From the NCBI GenBank assembly GCA_035610835.1, contig CM069442.1, positions 36,806,452 to 36,870,451 on the forward strand: DNA of 64,000 nucleotides, in the 5' to 3' direction. The notes below the pieces were generated by a model, which worked only from the letters and a program-made list of their open reading frames with translations, was not told the DNA's origin and made no database searches. Shown here piece by piece: positions 12,801-20,391 of the stretch. This stretch comes from Ophiura sarsii. Taxonomy: Eukaryota > Echinodermata > Ophiuroidea > Amphilepidida > Ophiuridae. Within the stretch, counting starts at the first letter, position 1, and each line of letters starts with the position of its first letter. Position numbers and translations under genes: made by a program.

Positions 12801-15800
12801 CTCTATCTTATTGGAAATAAATTGATTTAATAGCCATCCATTCATTCACCTATTCATTCATTGTGAGACCAGGATTATAGTGGTTTGCATAGTTACTTTC
12901 ATTTTGTTGCTTAACTTGATCTACCAACCTAATATGCATCATCATAATTTGCCCTTAAATCATGATGAAGGAAACGTTTAAGATTACTATGTGAAACATT
13001 TAAAATAAGCCAATGAATACATTTTGCTGTGGTTAATTTGTAGTATAAATGTGTTTTAGCTTATAAAAAGGTTGCACTATTAAGATCATTACTTTATACA
13101 ATCAAATTAATTATGCGCTTGTTTTTTGAAAAATAACAATAAAGCTAGTATAATTGAGTAATCATTTTACATTCAAGTTTGCATTAATTTCTATATCACT
13201 TGGATTTCAAAAGAAATTGCAAAAGGTGTAGTTGAGAATTGATCCACCAACCTCGTGATACTGAAGTTGACGCTTTACCGGGCGCTTTACCAATTGAGCA
13301 ATTCGTCTGTCCATGAAATTATTTAGAGAGTAATACAACTTTATATTATTGAATATCGAATACACTAAACAAATTCGTGCTAATTTCTCTAGATCAATTG
13401 AGGGCGCTCATACCTTTTTATCTATTCTCTGCTTATTAACTATTAGTCAATGGGTGCTTATAGATGAAGTTTAACGGTACTTTAAATACTATGTGGGGGA
13501 CGTTAAAAACGTCATACTGTACCTTTTTAGTGTTAATCACAATTTTGTGCGCGCTTCGCGCGTATTAGGTTCAACGTTTCAATATTTAAGATCAACAAGA
13601 TGGCGTCAGGTTTGTTTGGCCCCCCATCCAAACAGTCCTGGATACGCCATTGTGCAGATGTTGGCCCTCCGCGCCAGTGTTTGTAACGTAGTCACGATGT
13701 GAAAGGTCTACTCTATTTGGCTTCCTCTGGACAGTGACGTAACCTAACAGGCGCAGCTTTTACGCACGCGTATAATTATATCTTCCGCCTTTCAACGTTC
13801 GTGTGTATACGCCAGCGCCACGAGTATAGGCGCGCGCGTACTGTGTGCTGCAATTATACTATAGTAGAATACGCGGTTACGTCCTGAGACTAATATACCT
13901 ATATTAGTCTCAGGTTACGTCACTGTCTCGTGATGGCCAAATAGACTAGGCCTATATCAGCCCCATTAAGTTTCTTTTTGTTGTTGTTGCTGTTTTGTCA
14001 AATTATCAATTCTACTTAACTATGCGAATGCGTGCACTATGGGTATAACTACCACGAATTAAGTGTCGCTGTCAGAGAAAAACAGACAGCATGGCAACAT
14101 TTGGGAACGTGGAAAGGTTGGCCAAATCTCCCGCCAAATCTCGAATCATTAAATCTACTATGTGCCATGCAACCGATGTTTTTTCACAACATGTTTTCAA
14201 ACATTATTTCTGATTATTTAGGAGGGAGAGCATAACTCAGCTTGGGATCCTATATTCGACGTAATCGATCAGGTCATCTATCCAGGTAAATAATCTTGTA
14301 GTATTCAGTTTAGCCCAGTACAGCCGGGAAATTTAAGTCTATATCCGTCCAATAGATCTATCATTTTCACATGAGAGGGGAAACTCTAGCATAGTGCTTC
14401 TTCGCACATCGGGTTGGGACGGAAGGAAATTCAAGTGTGCAAATGGATACGGATGTTTGGCTGGTTCTTCCACACTCTAGACACCCGGTGATCGGTGAAC
14501 GTGCAAAAAGTATTGGTCATTTGCAGGGGTGCAACCAGATGGGGAAGGGGTATTTCCCCCTGTCAGGATTAACCCTGCCTACAAATGAAACAACAAATTA
14601 TGTATATTAAACATTAGTCAGTACTACGTACGCCCCTGATCACAGGACTGTCCCCCTCTTTCTTTCCCCCACTTCCAAATTGAAGACTCAACTTACACCG
14701 CTGGGTGGGTCATTTGGGAGGGTGAGATCCTTTGACATTTCTGCCCGCATTTCTTTTCATTTTTAAAGTAAGGGGTCTTTGTGCATGTTGTGGGCGAGAT
14801 CTGTGGGTGATTTGCTTCTCAACTTCAGAGAGATGAATTCATGACGCAGTGGTTAGTATGGGATGATAACTACAAGCACTTGTTCCGCCCCGGCACAGTT
14901 TTGGCGTATCGATTTATCTTTGCATCACGAAATCCCCCTCTCTATTTGATACAGACAGCACGGTTGAGTTCGAAGCTCCGTTTAAACTGATTGACCTCAT
15001 GGCAGACAACCTAGACACCTTTGCGCGTTACAACGGCTCGTTGACGACACCGGGGTGCGGAGAAATTGTTGTCTGGACGGTATTCGAAGATACCGTTAAG
15101 TTGTCACCGGAACAGGTATATATTAAAGGTTTAATTAGTGCATACACATGTCGCTACATTTACATCTACATGTATATAGTCGAGCACCAACCCATGTGAG
15201 GACCCGTATTAAAACACGTTTAAAGAAGTATAGAAGTTACAGTCAATCTGAGGACATTTTAGTTTTTGTACCATACATGTCATGCATGTAGGGACATTTG
15301 TATGGTATGTGTTATGACGTCTTATGGAGGACATGGCCATACACCCTTAGGGGGGGGGGGGGGGGTGGTGTAGTAAGGATCCAACTTCTATACGTTTTTA
15401 TGCAGGAAAAAAGAGAGGACTTCAAAAAAGGTCCTCACCTTTTTTTTTGTCCTCACATTGCCGGCTGGTAGGGACAAAGGTCCTCGGATTGGCGGGTTCA
15501 ACATTACGTTGCTATTTGGCCAAACGCCATATTTATCGTACCTTTTGATTGATGGCCCACAAACACTCAATTTAGCGTGTAAATATGTATTATACATTAT
15601 TAATGCTGTTGCAAAAACAATTTATCTATTTAAACACGTAACAACTAAATTAAACGTCTATAAAAGCAGCCATAAACGGCGCATACCCTAAATTCAGAAA
15701 GTTTGCAGTAACCCCAAAAATTATTTGTACACTCTTGACTTTTTTAATAAACTCAAATACAGGGTGAGTCAAAATATTCAGGTCCCGATTTTACCGATTT

Positions 15801-18800
15801 TTAAACCAGTTAATATGCAAAATTAATATATCTTTGATAAATAAGACCGCATTGTTGGCTATAACTTAAAATTTTATTTGATTTAAATTGGTTATTCCAC
15901 ACGAGTGATATGTGCATTTACCCAAATTCTGTTCCAACTTCCAAGGACCTCTATGAATGCAAATGTTCAACACATGCATTTTGAATTTGCCAATCAATGG
16001 CGTGGCGTGATGGTTTTCACACTGCTACAATGGAAAATGGGGATATAATTGGAACACTTTGGATTTCGCGCTTTTTCGTTAATATGTTGTAATTATGGCC
16101 TGGAATAAGGTATCGTCTTGGAAATTTTACCAAGTATGAAGAAGTATGTCTACTCCTATAAACAATGACGAAATTGGCCAAATTTTAACAAGTAGTATTT
16201 TTCCTGATTTTCTAAACACGGGACCTGAATATTTTAATATTTTGACTCAACCCTGTACTGAGAGACACTAATCTTAATTGCCATTGATATAGGTTACACT
16301 GTTATTAAATGGGACACCAAATGTATACAGGTCTGTTTGTCCTTGAACTTTTGGGCGTGGTCATGTCATTTTCCTTGCCCAAAAATATGTTTACACTATT
16401 GTTATCCCGATTCTCTGGAGAATAGTAGCCAATAGTTGATATTTTGTTGGACCAACTTTGGCTTGAATGATAGCCTGCATTCTCCTTGGCATACTATCTA
16501 CCAGCTTAGCATAACTTGCCCAATATTACCATTCCCGGTGTGCTGAAGAATGATATTTTTAGCCGTTAGTGCTTGTTTGAGGATGGTTTTTCAGGGAGTT
16601 GACGCTCAGGTACGTCCCAAATGTGCTCAATGGGCCTGGGGTTGAGATCGCATCGGGACTCTGTGTTGTGTTGGCCATCAAGCACATTGACATGTTTCCA
16701 ACTGTGCAATAATGCATGACATGATATGGTCGGGGATATTATGGTGCACATAACTGTTCTTTCAGTACATTGTCATAAAGTGCAAAAAGAGTGCTATTAT
16801 CAACAATTTCTTGTTGGATGTGGTAGGAAGAGGAAAACTTCCATCATGATGTTCAGATGTATTGAGTAGTTTGCAACACCGCAAGTTAGCAACACAAAAT
16901 ACTGCATCCAAGGTGCAGAAGGTTAATGATCTTGGTCTAAATGGCAGAATGGTAGAATCCTATGGTAAAAAATGCCAGGAACAAAAGAAAGCCAAAAAAC
17001 CACTGTAGAGTTGTAAGTCCATCTATAATATGGTCAGACAAGGGTAAATTCAATATGTTTGGGTTTGATGGTCCACCAAGAGTATGGCGCTCCATCTGCT
17101 TTGAGGTTGTTTGGTCGTCGAATTATATTCCAACATGACAACGGCACAAAGCATATAATACATGTACTGCAAAGCTTGTTATTAAGGCATCATTCCAGCG
17201 TAAACATGTCTATGTGCTTTGAAGCTGGCCATCACAAAGCCCCGATCTCGCCCATTGAGCACATTTGGGACGAACTTGAACGTCAACGACCAGACGAACC
17301 ACCCTCAAACAAGCTACAGCTAAAGGACATCCTTCAGCACACCTGGAATGGTATTGGGAAAGATATTTGTACTAAGTTGGGAGAAAGTATGCCAAGGAGA
17401 ATGCAGGCGGTCATTCAATACAAAGTTGGTGCAACAAAATTAAATACTAACTATTAGCTACTATTCTCAGGATATCAATAGTTTACAATTATTTTTTTTG
17501 GACACATAGAACTGTACAAATTTGGTATGCATTACATAGCAGTGCCACCTAGTGTATATGATATCAATGGTTATTGAGATATATGTCTTAGTATCTATGT
17601 CTCAGTATTTGAGTTTATTAAAATACTGTTTGGTCAATGTAGGTGGTGGAGTGACCATCGGGCCCTCGTGGTTTCATCGCAATTGGAACCCAGGGAAGGT
17701 ATTATTGACAAAATTTGAGGTTGGGAAATATCTGCTTGCCATCGCAATAGCAGGATTTGCCCCTCCGAGCTTCAGGTGGGATGATTCTATTGATTGAAAC
17801 TCGTTGGGGGCTGGGGCTGTACATTTTAAATGGTCATGTACAATGTCTACTTTGTGACGGTATAGCTTCCATTCTTGATCATGTTGATCTGACGCATTTT
17901 ACACAATTAATTTCAGCTGGAGAAGCTTCGGGCTCTATCCTTTATTACTGAAGAAGAAGAACTGGAAGAAGGACGCAAGGATCCAATGGTAGACAACTTT
18001 CGCCCCGTTCAACCTCTCAACGGACGCACGCTGTATGCTGGTCGCATTAATTACGGTCCTGAGGCAATTGGTAAGCTAGACAATTAAACCAGGAATTGGA
18101 GAGTTAGGTTCTTGAGATAATATATTGATACGTCATCATTGTATATAGATGAGGATACTGATGAGGCGATAGCTGACGACAATGCCGCGGTGGTTGGAAA
18201 GATTAGATAATTGCTCCTGGCAGTATGTGCACGCATCATGTTCAGTTGAGGATCCCGGTATGCTCTTTAAAACTCGCGCCAAATTAACTGTGATCATGTT
18301 ACAATGCAGTGGTTAAATTGCTGTTTTCTCAAGCATGGTTAAAGACCAGTCCCTGTCTACATTTGTAAACACGACATGTCGCCATCTATGTATAAAGCGA
18401 AATGCTGATTGTTTTTGCCGTTCATCAAAGGGATTTTTATTTTAGTTGCTTTCTTAACAAATGTGTCTCACTTTATTTATTATAGTCAGTTCCTGTTCCG
18501 ATAGATGCGCTCAGTTAGACCTGAACACGAGTTATCCCTGTCAGTGCAACGCCGAATGCGTCGAATATGGGGACTGTTGCGAGGACTATAAAGAAATTTG
18601 TCTCGGTAAGTATAACGTTGTGTTATATAACATCGAGGTTGTTTTTGCCTAAATGAACTCCGATTTTGATTGGGTTTTGGGTTTTGGGTTTTGCTTTTAA
18701 ATTAAGGTTAAATTATAGAAACATTACGCAGTACCAAAGTATCGTTCTTGATGTGCAAAGTTCATTTTAATATCAATTCCGAAGGCGATGACGTCACATC

Positions 18801-19829
18801 TGAGACCTCTGTAGATGCTGCCACCTAGCGTCGAAATCAGAAAATGTAAATGGCGACACGCAATTTCGGGGTTGAGTAATCACGAATAAGATGACACAGT
18901 GCCTATGGCGATCGGCCCTCGTGAACTGTGATCATGTTACAATGCAGTGGTTAAATTGTTGTTTTCTCAAGCATGGTTAAAGACCAGTCCCTGTCTACAT
19001 TTGTAAACACGACATGTCGCCCCATCTATGTATAAAGCGAAATGCTGATTGTTTTTGCCGTTCATCAAAGGGATTTTTAGTTGCTTTCTTAACAAATGTG
19101 TCTCACTTTATTTATTATAGTCACTGATTCCTGTTCCGATAGATGCGGTGAATTCGACCTGGACACGAGTTATCCCTGTCAGTGCAACGCCGCATGCGTC
19201 CAATATGGAGACTGTTGCGAGGACTATAAAGAAAATTGTCTCGGTAAGTAAAACGTTGTGTTATATACATCGAGGTCGTTTTTGACGCTGAAAATACGTT
19301 TTCTGAGTTTTAAACGTCATCAAAGAGCCTACACATTTTCGCGATGAACGCGGCGAAGTCCCCTCCGTAGGCCATTGCATTTGAAGTAAGGGAGCACATC
19401 AAAACTCGACCGCGCGGCAACCGCCGGTTCCGCCCGGTTGGACTGCGCTTATCACTGTTTAACAATAGAAACCGGCTGCAACCGCACGGAACCGGCGGTT
19501 GCCGGGCGGTCGAGTTTTGATGTGCTCCCTAATACGATGCGTACACCGACCATGCTGACGGAAAACTGGACTTGAAAAGAAAATACGAATCGGTATGTGC
19601 ATTGCCGGTATCACTTAAAGCTTCTAAATGTTGTCTTTTATCATGTTGTATTTCAGCCCCGGTTTCAGCATCCGTATATTTATATGATTTATTTAACATT
19701 AATGATTTGTTTCAAACGTTACCTTTGATTACAGTGGAAGTGTGCTCCTACGTGCACACCTACAAGAACAAATCGAGGAAACAGCCTCGCCGCCCGGAGG
19801 TTGATGGTGGTGACGGCGTCACACGTTAG
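3796..19829 (+). CDS. Secreted alpha-carbonic anhydrase with two C-terminal somatomedin-B domains (10 exons)
   Basis: Ten exons (3796-3883, 5124-5297, 7849-8006, 8353-8451, 14222-14285, 14955-15115, 17917-18070, 18486-18605, 19121-19243, 19735-19829) sum to 1236 nt, exactly 411 codons plus TAG. All nine introns are GT-AG and all phases agree. The family catalyses reversible CO2 hydration. Zinc ligands H117, H119 and H142, proton-shuttle H86, E129 and T225/T226 are all present, so activity is expected. C42 and C229 sit where extracellular alpha-CAs form their disulfide. Residues 1-18 look like a signal peptide. Residues 303-338 and 344-379 are two SMB domains, each with eight cysteines and a GDCCEDY core. 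No transmembrane segment or GPI signal is seen in the 31-residue basic tail, so I infer an extracellular or matrix-associated enzyme. SMB domains usually mediate protein binding. The introns are loaded with transposons. A possible poly(A) signal AATAAA lies at 20652, well downstream. Confidence 0.9.
3898..4826. mobile_element. Harbinger-like MITE (GGCCAACAAA ends), TTA TSD, carrying a nested element
   Basis: Inverted ends GGCCAAAAAAAATTGTTATG and its complement, TTA at 3895-3897 and 4827-4829. It is a sibling of 48079-48465. It starts just 14 bases after the exon 1 donor of the CA-SMB gene. A second element (4068-4645) is inserted inside. Confidence 0.88.
4068..4645. mobile_element. Foldback MITE nested in 3898-4826, TA TSD
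   Basis: Arms of about 205 bp start AAGGGTTCAACAAACG and end in the complement, flanked by TA on both sides (4066-4067, 4646-4647). The related element at 48079-48465 has the uninterrupted sequence GCACATATATG at this point, so the insertion and its TA duplication can be read directly. Confidence 0.92.
4902..5000 (+). mobile_element. Mariner-type end fragment
   Basis: TACAGGGCGAGTCAAAAAGA matches the end of the 15760-16255 element family, but no matching right end is found. It is a truncated copy and its 3' limit is arbitrary. Confidence 0.4.
5124..5297 (+). CDS. CA-SMB exon 2: QSPIDI and NNGH region
   Basis: Acceptor TATGTCACAG at 5123 and donor GTAACT at 5298, phase 1 in and out. It encodes residues 30-88, including VCDGMSQSPIDIVP (C42 is the first half of the extracellular-type disulfide) and LNNNGHT, where H86 corresponds to the CA II proton-shuttle His64. 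The exon reads through without stops and joins exon 1 to give GETGPE. Confidence 0.93.
5781..6184. repeat. Foldback (inverted repeat) element, about 190-bp arms
   Basis: GTGATAGATTTCTTAAATG at the left pairs with its complement ending 6184. The arms match with scattered differences to a centre near 5983. It lies in intron 2 of the CA-SMB gene. Confidence 0.85.
6218..6955. mobile_element. hAT-like non-autonomous element, 8-bp TSD CATATGGT
   Basis: CATATGGT at 6210-6217 and 6956-6963 flanks ends CAAGGGCGGAAAT and ATTTCCGCCCCTG. G-rich and C-rich tracts sit just inside the ends, with a polypurine stretch at about 6320-6420. No transposase frame. Confidence 0.85.
6964..7848. other. Intron 2 remainder, no gene seen
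   Basis: Open frames here (for example 6902-7249 minus and 7310-7651 minus) lack recognisable domains or splice support and are treated as chance. Confidence 0.6.
7849..8006 (+). CDS. CA-SMB exon 3: HLHWGS zinc-binding strand
   Basis: Acceptor CACTTTTTCAG at 7848, donor GTAAAA at 8007, phase 1 in and 0 out. It encodes residues 88-140. AHLHWGSDSTVGSEHT contains zinc ligands H117 and H119 and the conserved E129 of the GSEHT motif. It ends in YPAE, which continues as FHVVH in exon 4. Confidence 0.95.
8353..8451 (+). CDS. CA-SMB exon 4: third zinc ligand
   Basis: Acceptor TTTCGATAG at 8352, donor GTACGT at 8452; 99 nt, phase 0. It encodes FHVVHLDL (H142 is the third zinc ligand, equivalent to CA II His119), then DPYEALADPQGAAVLGFFIE, the usual strand before the conserved EHNSAW-type segment. 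A decayed copy of its second half is found at 18160-18198. Confidence 0.94.
8923..9213. mobile_element. Small DNA element, 5-bp TSD CTAGT
   Basis: Ends CAGGCCCGT and ACGGGCCTG, flanked by CTAGT at 8918-8922 and 9214-9218. The interior has two GCGCGCGTAGCGCGC palindromes and poly-G/C tracts. The superfamily is not assigned. Confidence 0.7.
9219..9532. repeat. Inverted repeat interrupted at its end by the hAT-like element
   Basis: GCATCTGCATCATCC at the left pairs with its near complement ending 9532, with an internal direct duplication (TGCATGCAAGTGTATAGTG twice). The hAT target TGCAGATG is the last part of the right arm. Confidence 0.8.
9594..9692 (+). repeat. Polypurine (GGA/GAA) tract
   Basis: About 100 bases of almost pure A/G with AGGAGGAAGAGGAG units, just inside the left end of the hAT-like element. 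It could form triplex DNA. Confidence 0.9.
9747..10834. repeat. Degenerate 200-250-bp tandem units within the hAT-like element
   Basis: Five units share TTTCAATGTTTCATT, CAAGATGGCTTCAGGA, ACCATTTTAGTTCAAAAA, a GCGCxxCGCGCG core and GGGGACGTTAAAAACGTCAT. Part of a sixth continues at 13478-13600 after the nested insertion. Confidence 0.85.
11001..11085 (+). other. tRNA-like module 1 (left arm of foldback)
   Basis: TTGCTCAATTGGTAAAGCG resembles a tRNA D-arm/A box, and GGTTGGTGGATCAATTCTC resembles the T-arm/B box. An internal repeat (GGTAAAGCGCCC/GGTAAAGCG) disrupts the anticodon region, so it is not a functional tRNA gene. The inverted copy lies at about 13228-13311. Confidence 0.6.
11576..11669 (+). 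other. tRNA-like module 2 (left arm of foldback)
   Basis: GTTTAGATCAATTGGTTAAG (A-box-like) and TCCTGGTTCGAATCTC (B-box-like). GTCT at 11576 pairs with AGAC at the end as a short acceptor. The spacing is too long for a normal tRNA without an insert. The inverted copy is at about 12641-12734. Confidence 0.6.
12265..12291 (+). repeat. ACATGT microsatellite
   Basis: Four to five tandem ACATGT units within the loop of the foldback element. Confidence 0.9.
12641..12734 (-). other. tRNA-like module 2, right-arm copy
   Basis: Inverse complement of 11576-11669 with one or two differences (TACCTGGTTCGAATC instead of TTCCTGGTTCGAATC). Confidence 0.6.
13228..13311 (-). other. tRNA-like module 1, right-arm copy
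   Basis: Inverse complement of the module at 11001-11085, including the duplicated GGTAAAGCG. Confidence 0.6.
13711..13946. mobile_element. MITE with CTCTATTTGGC ends, TA TSD, containing a 30-bp insertion
   Basis: Ends CTCTATTTGGC and GCCAAATAGAC, then GACAGTGACGTAAC on both sides, TA at 13709-13710 and 13947-13948. It is a sibling of 45280-45462. An extra palindrome sits at 13883-13912. Confidence 0.85.
13883..13912. mobile_element. 30-bp palindromic insertion with 8-bp duplication GGTTACGT
   Basis: CCTGAGACTAATATA and its complement, bordered by GGTTACGT at 13875-13882 and 13913-13920. The sibling MITE at 45280-45462 reads CGCAGTTACGTCACTG without it. Confidence 0.7.
14222..14285 (+). CDS. 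CA-SMB exon 5
   Basis: Acceptor GATTATTTAG at 14221, donor GTAAAT at 14286; 64 nt, phase 0 in and 1 out. It encodes EGEHNSAWDPIFDVIDQV and two more residues. The preceding 5.8-kb intron is expanded mainly by a hAT-like element and its nested foldback element. Confidence 0.92.
14955..15115 (+). CDS. CA-SMB exon 6: YNGSLTTPGC active-site loop
   Basis: Acceptor TTGATACAG at 14954, donor GTATAT at 15116; 161 nt, phase 1 in and 0 out. It encodes residues 195-248, including FARYNGSLTTPGCGEIVVW. T225/T226 correspond to CA II Thr199/Thr200, which orient the zinc-bound hydroxide. C229 is the partner of C42 in the secreted and membrane CA isoforms. This is the most diagnostic stretch of the family. 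Confidence 0.95.
15760..16255. mobile_element. Mariner-like MITE, TA TSD
   Basis: CAGGGTGAGTCAAAATATTC at the left and its near complement ending ACTCAACCCTG at the right, TA on both sides. It is 496 bp with no transposase and lies in intron 6 of the CA-SMB gene. Confidence 0.88.
16310..17535. mobile_element. Tc1-like element remnant made of two opposed transposase 3' halves
   Basis: On the plus strand (17117-17457) the frame reads FQHDNGTKH, then SPIEHIWDELERQ and SMPRRMQAVI, the C-terminal catalytic region of Tc1-like (DD34E-type) transposases. On the minus strand (about 16566-16640) a second copy reads PIEHIWDVPERQ. The outer flanks (CACCAAATGTATACAGG at 16315 and its diverged complement near 17530) are inverted repeats. 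Both copies are broken, so this is an inactive head-to-head remnant in intron 6 of the CA-SMB gene. Confidence 0.8.
17917..18070 (+). CDS. CA-SMB exon 7: C-terminal CA core
   Basis: Acceptor TTAATTTCAG at 17916, donor GTAAGC at 18071; 154 nt, phase 0 in and 1 out. It encodes LEKLRALSFITEEEELEEG, then DNFRPVQPLNGR, the conserved end of the alpha-CA fold, and a short linker GRINYGPEAI leading to the SMB domains. The acidic stretch TEEEELEEG is a surface loop somewhat richer in Glu than typical. Confidence 0.93.
18160..18198 (+). pseudogene. Decayed fragment resembling CA exon 4
   Basis: GAGGCGATAGCTGAC followed by a GCCGCGGTGGTTGGA stretch aligns with exon 4 at 8398-8439 (GAGGCGTTAGCTGAC, then GCCGCCGTTCTGGGA) with one 3-base gap. 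No donor follows and the frame soon meets a stop. It lies in the intron between the CA core and the first SMB exon, as expected for the residue of an internal duplication. The match is short, so chance cannot be fully excluded. Confidence 0.45.
18486..18605 (+). CDS. CA-SMB exon 8: somatomedin-B domain 1
   Basis: Acceptor ATTTATTATAG at 18485, donor GTAAGT at 18606; phase 1 on both sides, so it is a symmetric, shuffle-able module. It encodes eight cysteines at 303, 307, 318, 320, 324, 330, 331 and 338 in the SMB pattern, with YGDCCEDYKEIC at the end. SMB domains (vitronectin, ENPP family, PRG4) are compact disulfide knots that bind protein partners. Confidence 0.92.
19121..19243 (+). CDS. CA-SMB exon 9: somatomedin-B domain 2
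   Basis: Acceptor ATTTATTATAG at 19120, donor GTAAGT at 19244; phase 1 on both sides. The cysteine pattern (344, 348, 359, 361, 365, 371, 372, 379) matches exon 8, with substitutions such as GEFDLD for AQLDLN. The exon and its flanking intron clearly arose by tandem duplication of exon 8. Confidence 0.92.
19390..19529. mobile_element. 140-bp GC-rich palindromic MITE, TAA TSD
   Basis: GGGAGCACATCAAAACTCGA and complement, TAA at 19387-19389 and 19530-19532. The arms (CGGCAACCGCCGGTTCCG) pair almost throughout. It is Harbinger-like by TSD and GGG end, and lies in the last intron of CA-SMB. Confidence 0.87.
19735..19829 (+). CDS. CA-SMB exon 10: basic C-terminal tail
   Basis: Acceptor TTTGATTACAG at 19734, joining in phase 1 as CTC G|TG GAA. 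It encodes VEVCSYVHTYKNKSRKQPRR followed by PEVDGGDGVTR and TAG at 19827-19829. The tail has one unpaired cysteine (C384) and a basic cluster, but no hydrophobic C-terminus for a membrane anchor. This exon is assigned from the splice site and matching phase rather than homology. Confidence 0.75.
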
Positions 19830-19900
19830 AATTGCCATATCATCTTCAGCGGAATAACATTCTGATTGCCTGGAACATTTATCCAACACTTGGCTCTTAA

Positions 19901-20141
19901 CACTTTCCACGCGGCTATTCCTTTTATACCACATATTAAACAGATTTTTCAGAAACCTTTCCCAAATTTCAAGGTCTATCTCGAGGATTACTGAACCAAT
20001 ACTAGGCATGCTTGTACTTATTTCAATGCATTTCACATGGTGATTCCAAATATGGTGATGACATTCAATAATGTTGCCATTTTTGAAATATTTTGTGCAA
20101 CTTTGGAATGTCGTCTGCAGCCGCCTGCCGCGTGGAAAGTG
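19901..20141. mobile_element. TTAA-type MITE, copy 1 of a tandem pair
   Basis: CACTTTCCACGCGGC ... GCCGCGTGGAAAGTG, flanked by TTAA at 19897-19900 and 20142-20145. It shares its right TTAA with the next copy. Confidence 0.85.
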
Positions 20142-20145
20142 TTAA

Positions 20146-20391
20146 CACTTTCCACGTGGCTATTGTTTTACCATATATAAAAAATATAAAAAAATCGGAA
20201 ACCTTTCCCAACTTTCAACGTTTATCTGAAGAATTACAGAACCAATACTATGCATGTTTGTACTTATTTCAATGCATTTCCCATCAAGGTGATTCTAAAT
20301 GTGGTAATGAATTACAATACTTTTGACATTTTTGTAATCATTTTGTGAAATTTTGGAATGTCGTCTGCAGACGCCTGCCGTGTGGAAAGTG
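20146..20391. mobile_element. TTAA-type MITE, copy 2 of a tandem pair
   Basis: CACTTTCCACGTGGC to CCGTGTGGAAAGTG. The left TTAA is shared with copy 1; on the right the site reads TTATA, so one base has changed. The body is about 85 percent like copy 1 by eye. Confidence 0.82.

Larger units (their letters stand above)
10835..13477. mobile_element. 2.6-kb foldback element with 0.85-kb arms, TA TSD
   Basis: Left arm 10835-11685 (CCGTTAAACTTCATCTATAA onward) and right arm 12625-13477 are nearly identical inverted copies around a 0.94-kb loop. TA flanks both ends (10833-10834, 13478-13479). Neighbouring tandem units show the uninterrupted target (ACCAAATATTCTAAATAT). No transposase is visible. 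Each arm carries two tRNA-like modules. Confidence 0.93.
9532..13652. mobile_element. hAT-like element, 8-bp TSD TGCAGATG, with nested foldback element
   Basis: TGCAGATG at 9524-9531 and 13653-13660 flanks ends CAGTGGCGTATCCAGG and CCTGGATACGCCATTG, typical hAT termini. The interior is a run of about 200-250-bp tandem units (TTTCAATGTTTCATTATTC near 9777, 10030, 10269, 10470, 10690), with the last unit split by the foldback element 10835-13477. No hAT transposase frame is seen. Confidence 0.9.
18286..19283 (+). repeat. Tandem duplication of SMB exon plus flanking intron
   Basis: About 200 bases of intron upstream of exon 8 (from AACTGTGATCATG at 18286) recur upstream of exon 9 (from 18924). 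The similarity continues through the exon and about 40 bases past the donor (to about 18648 and 19283). The offset is about 636 bp. Intron identity is visibly high, so the duplication is fairly recent. Confidence 0.9.
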
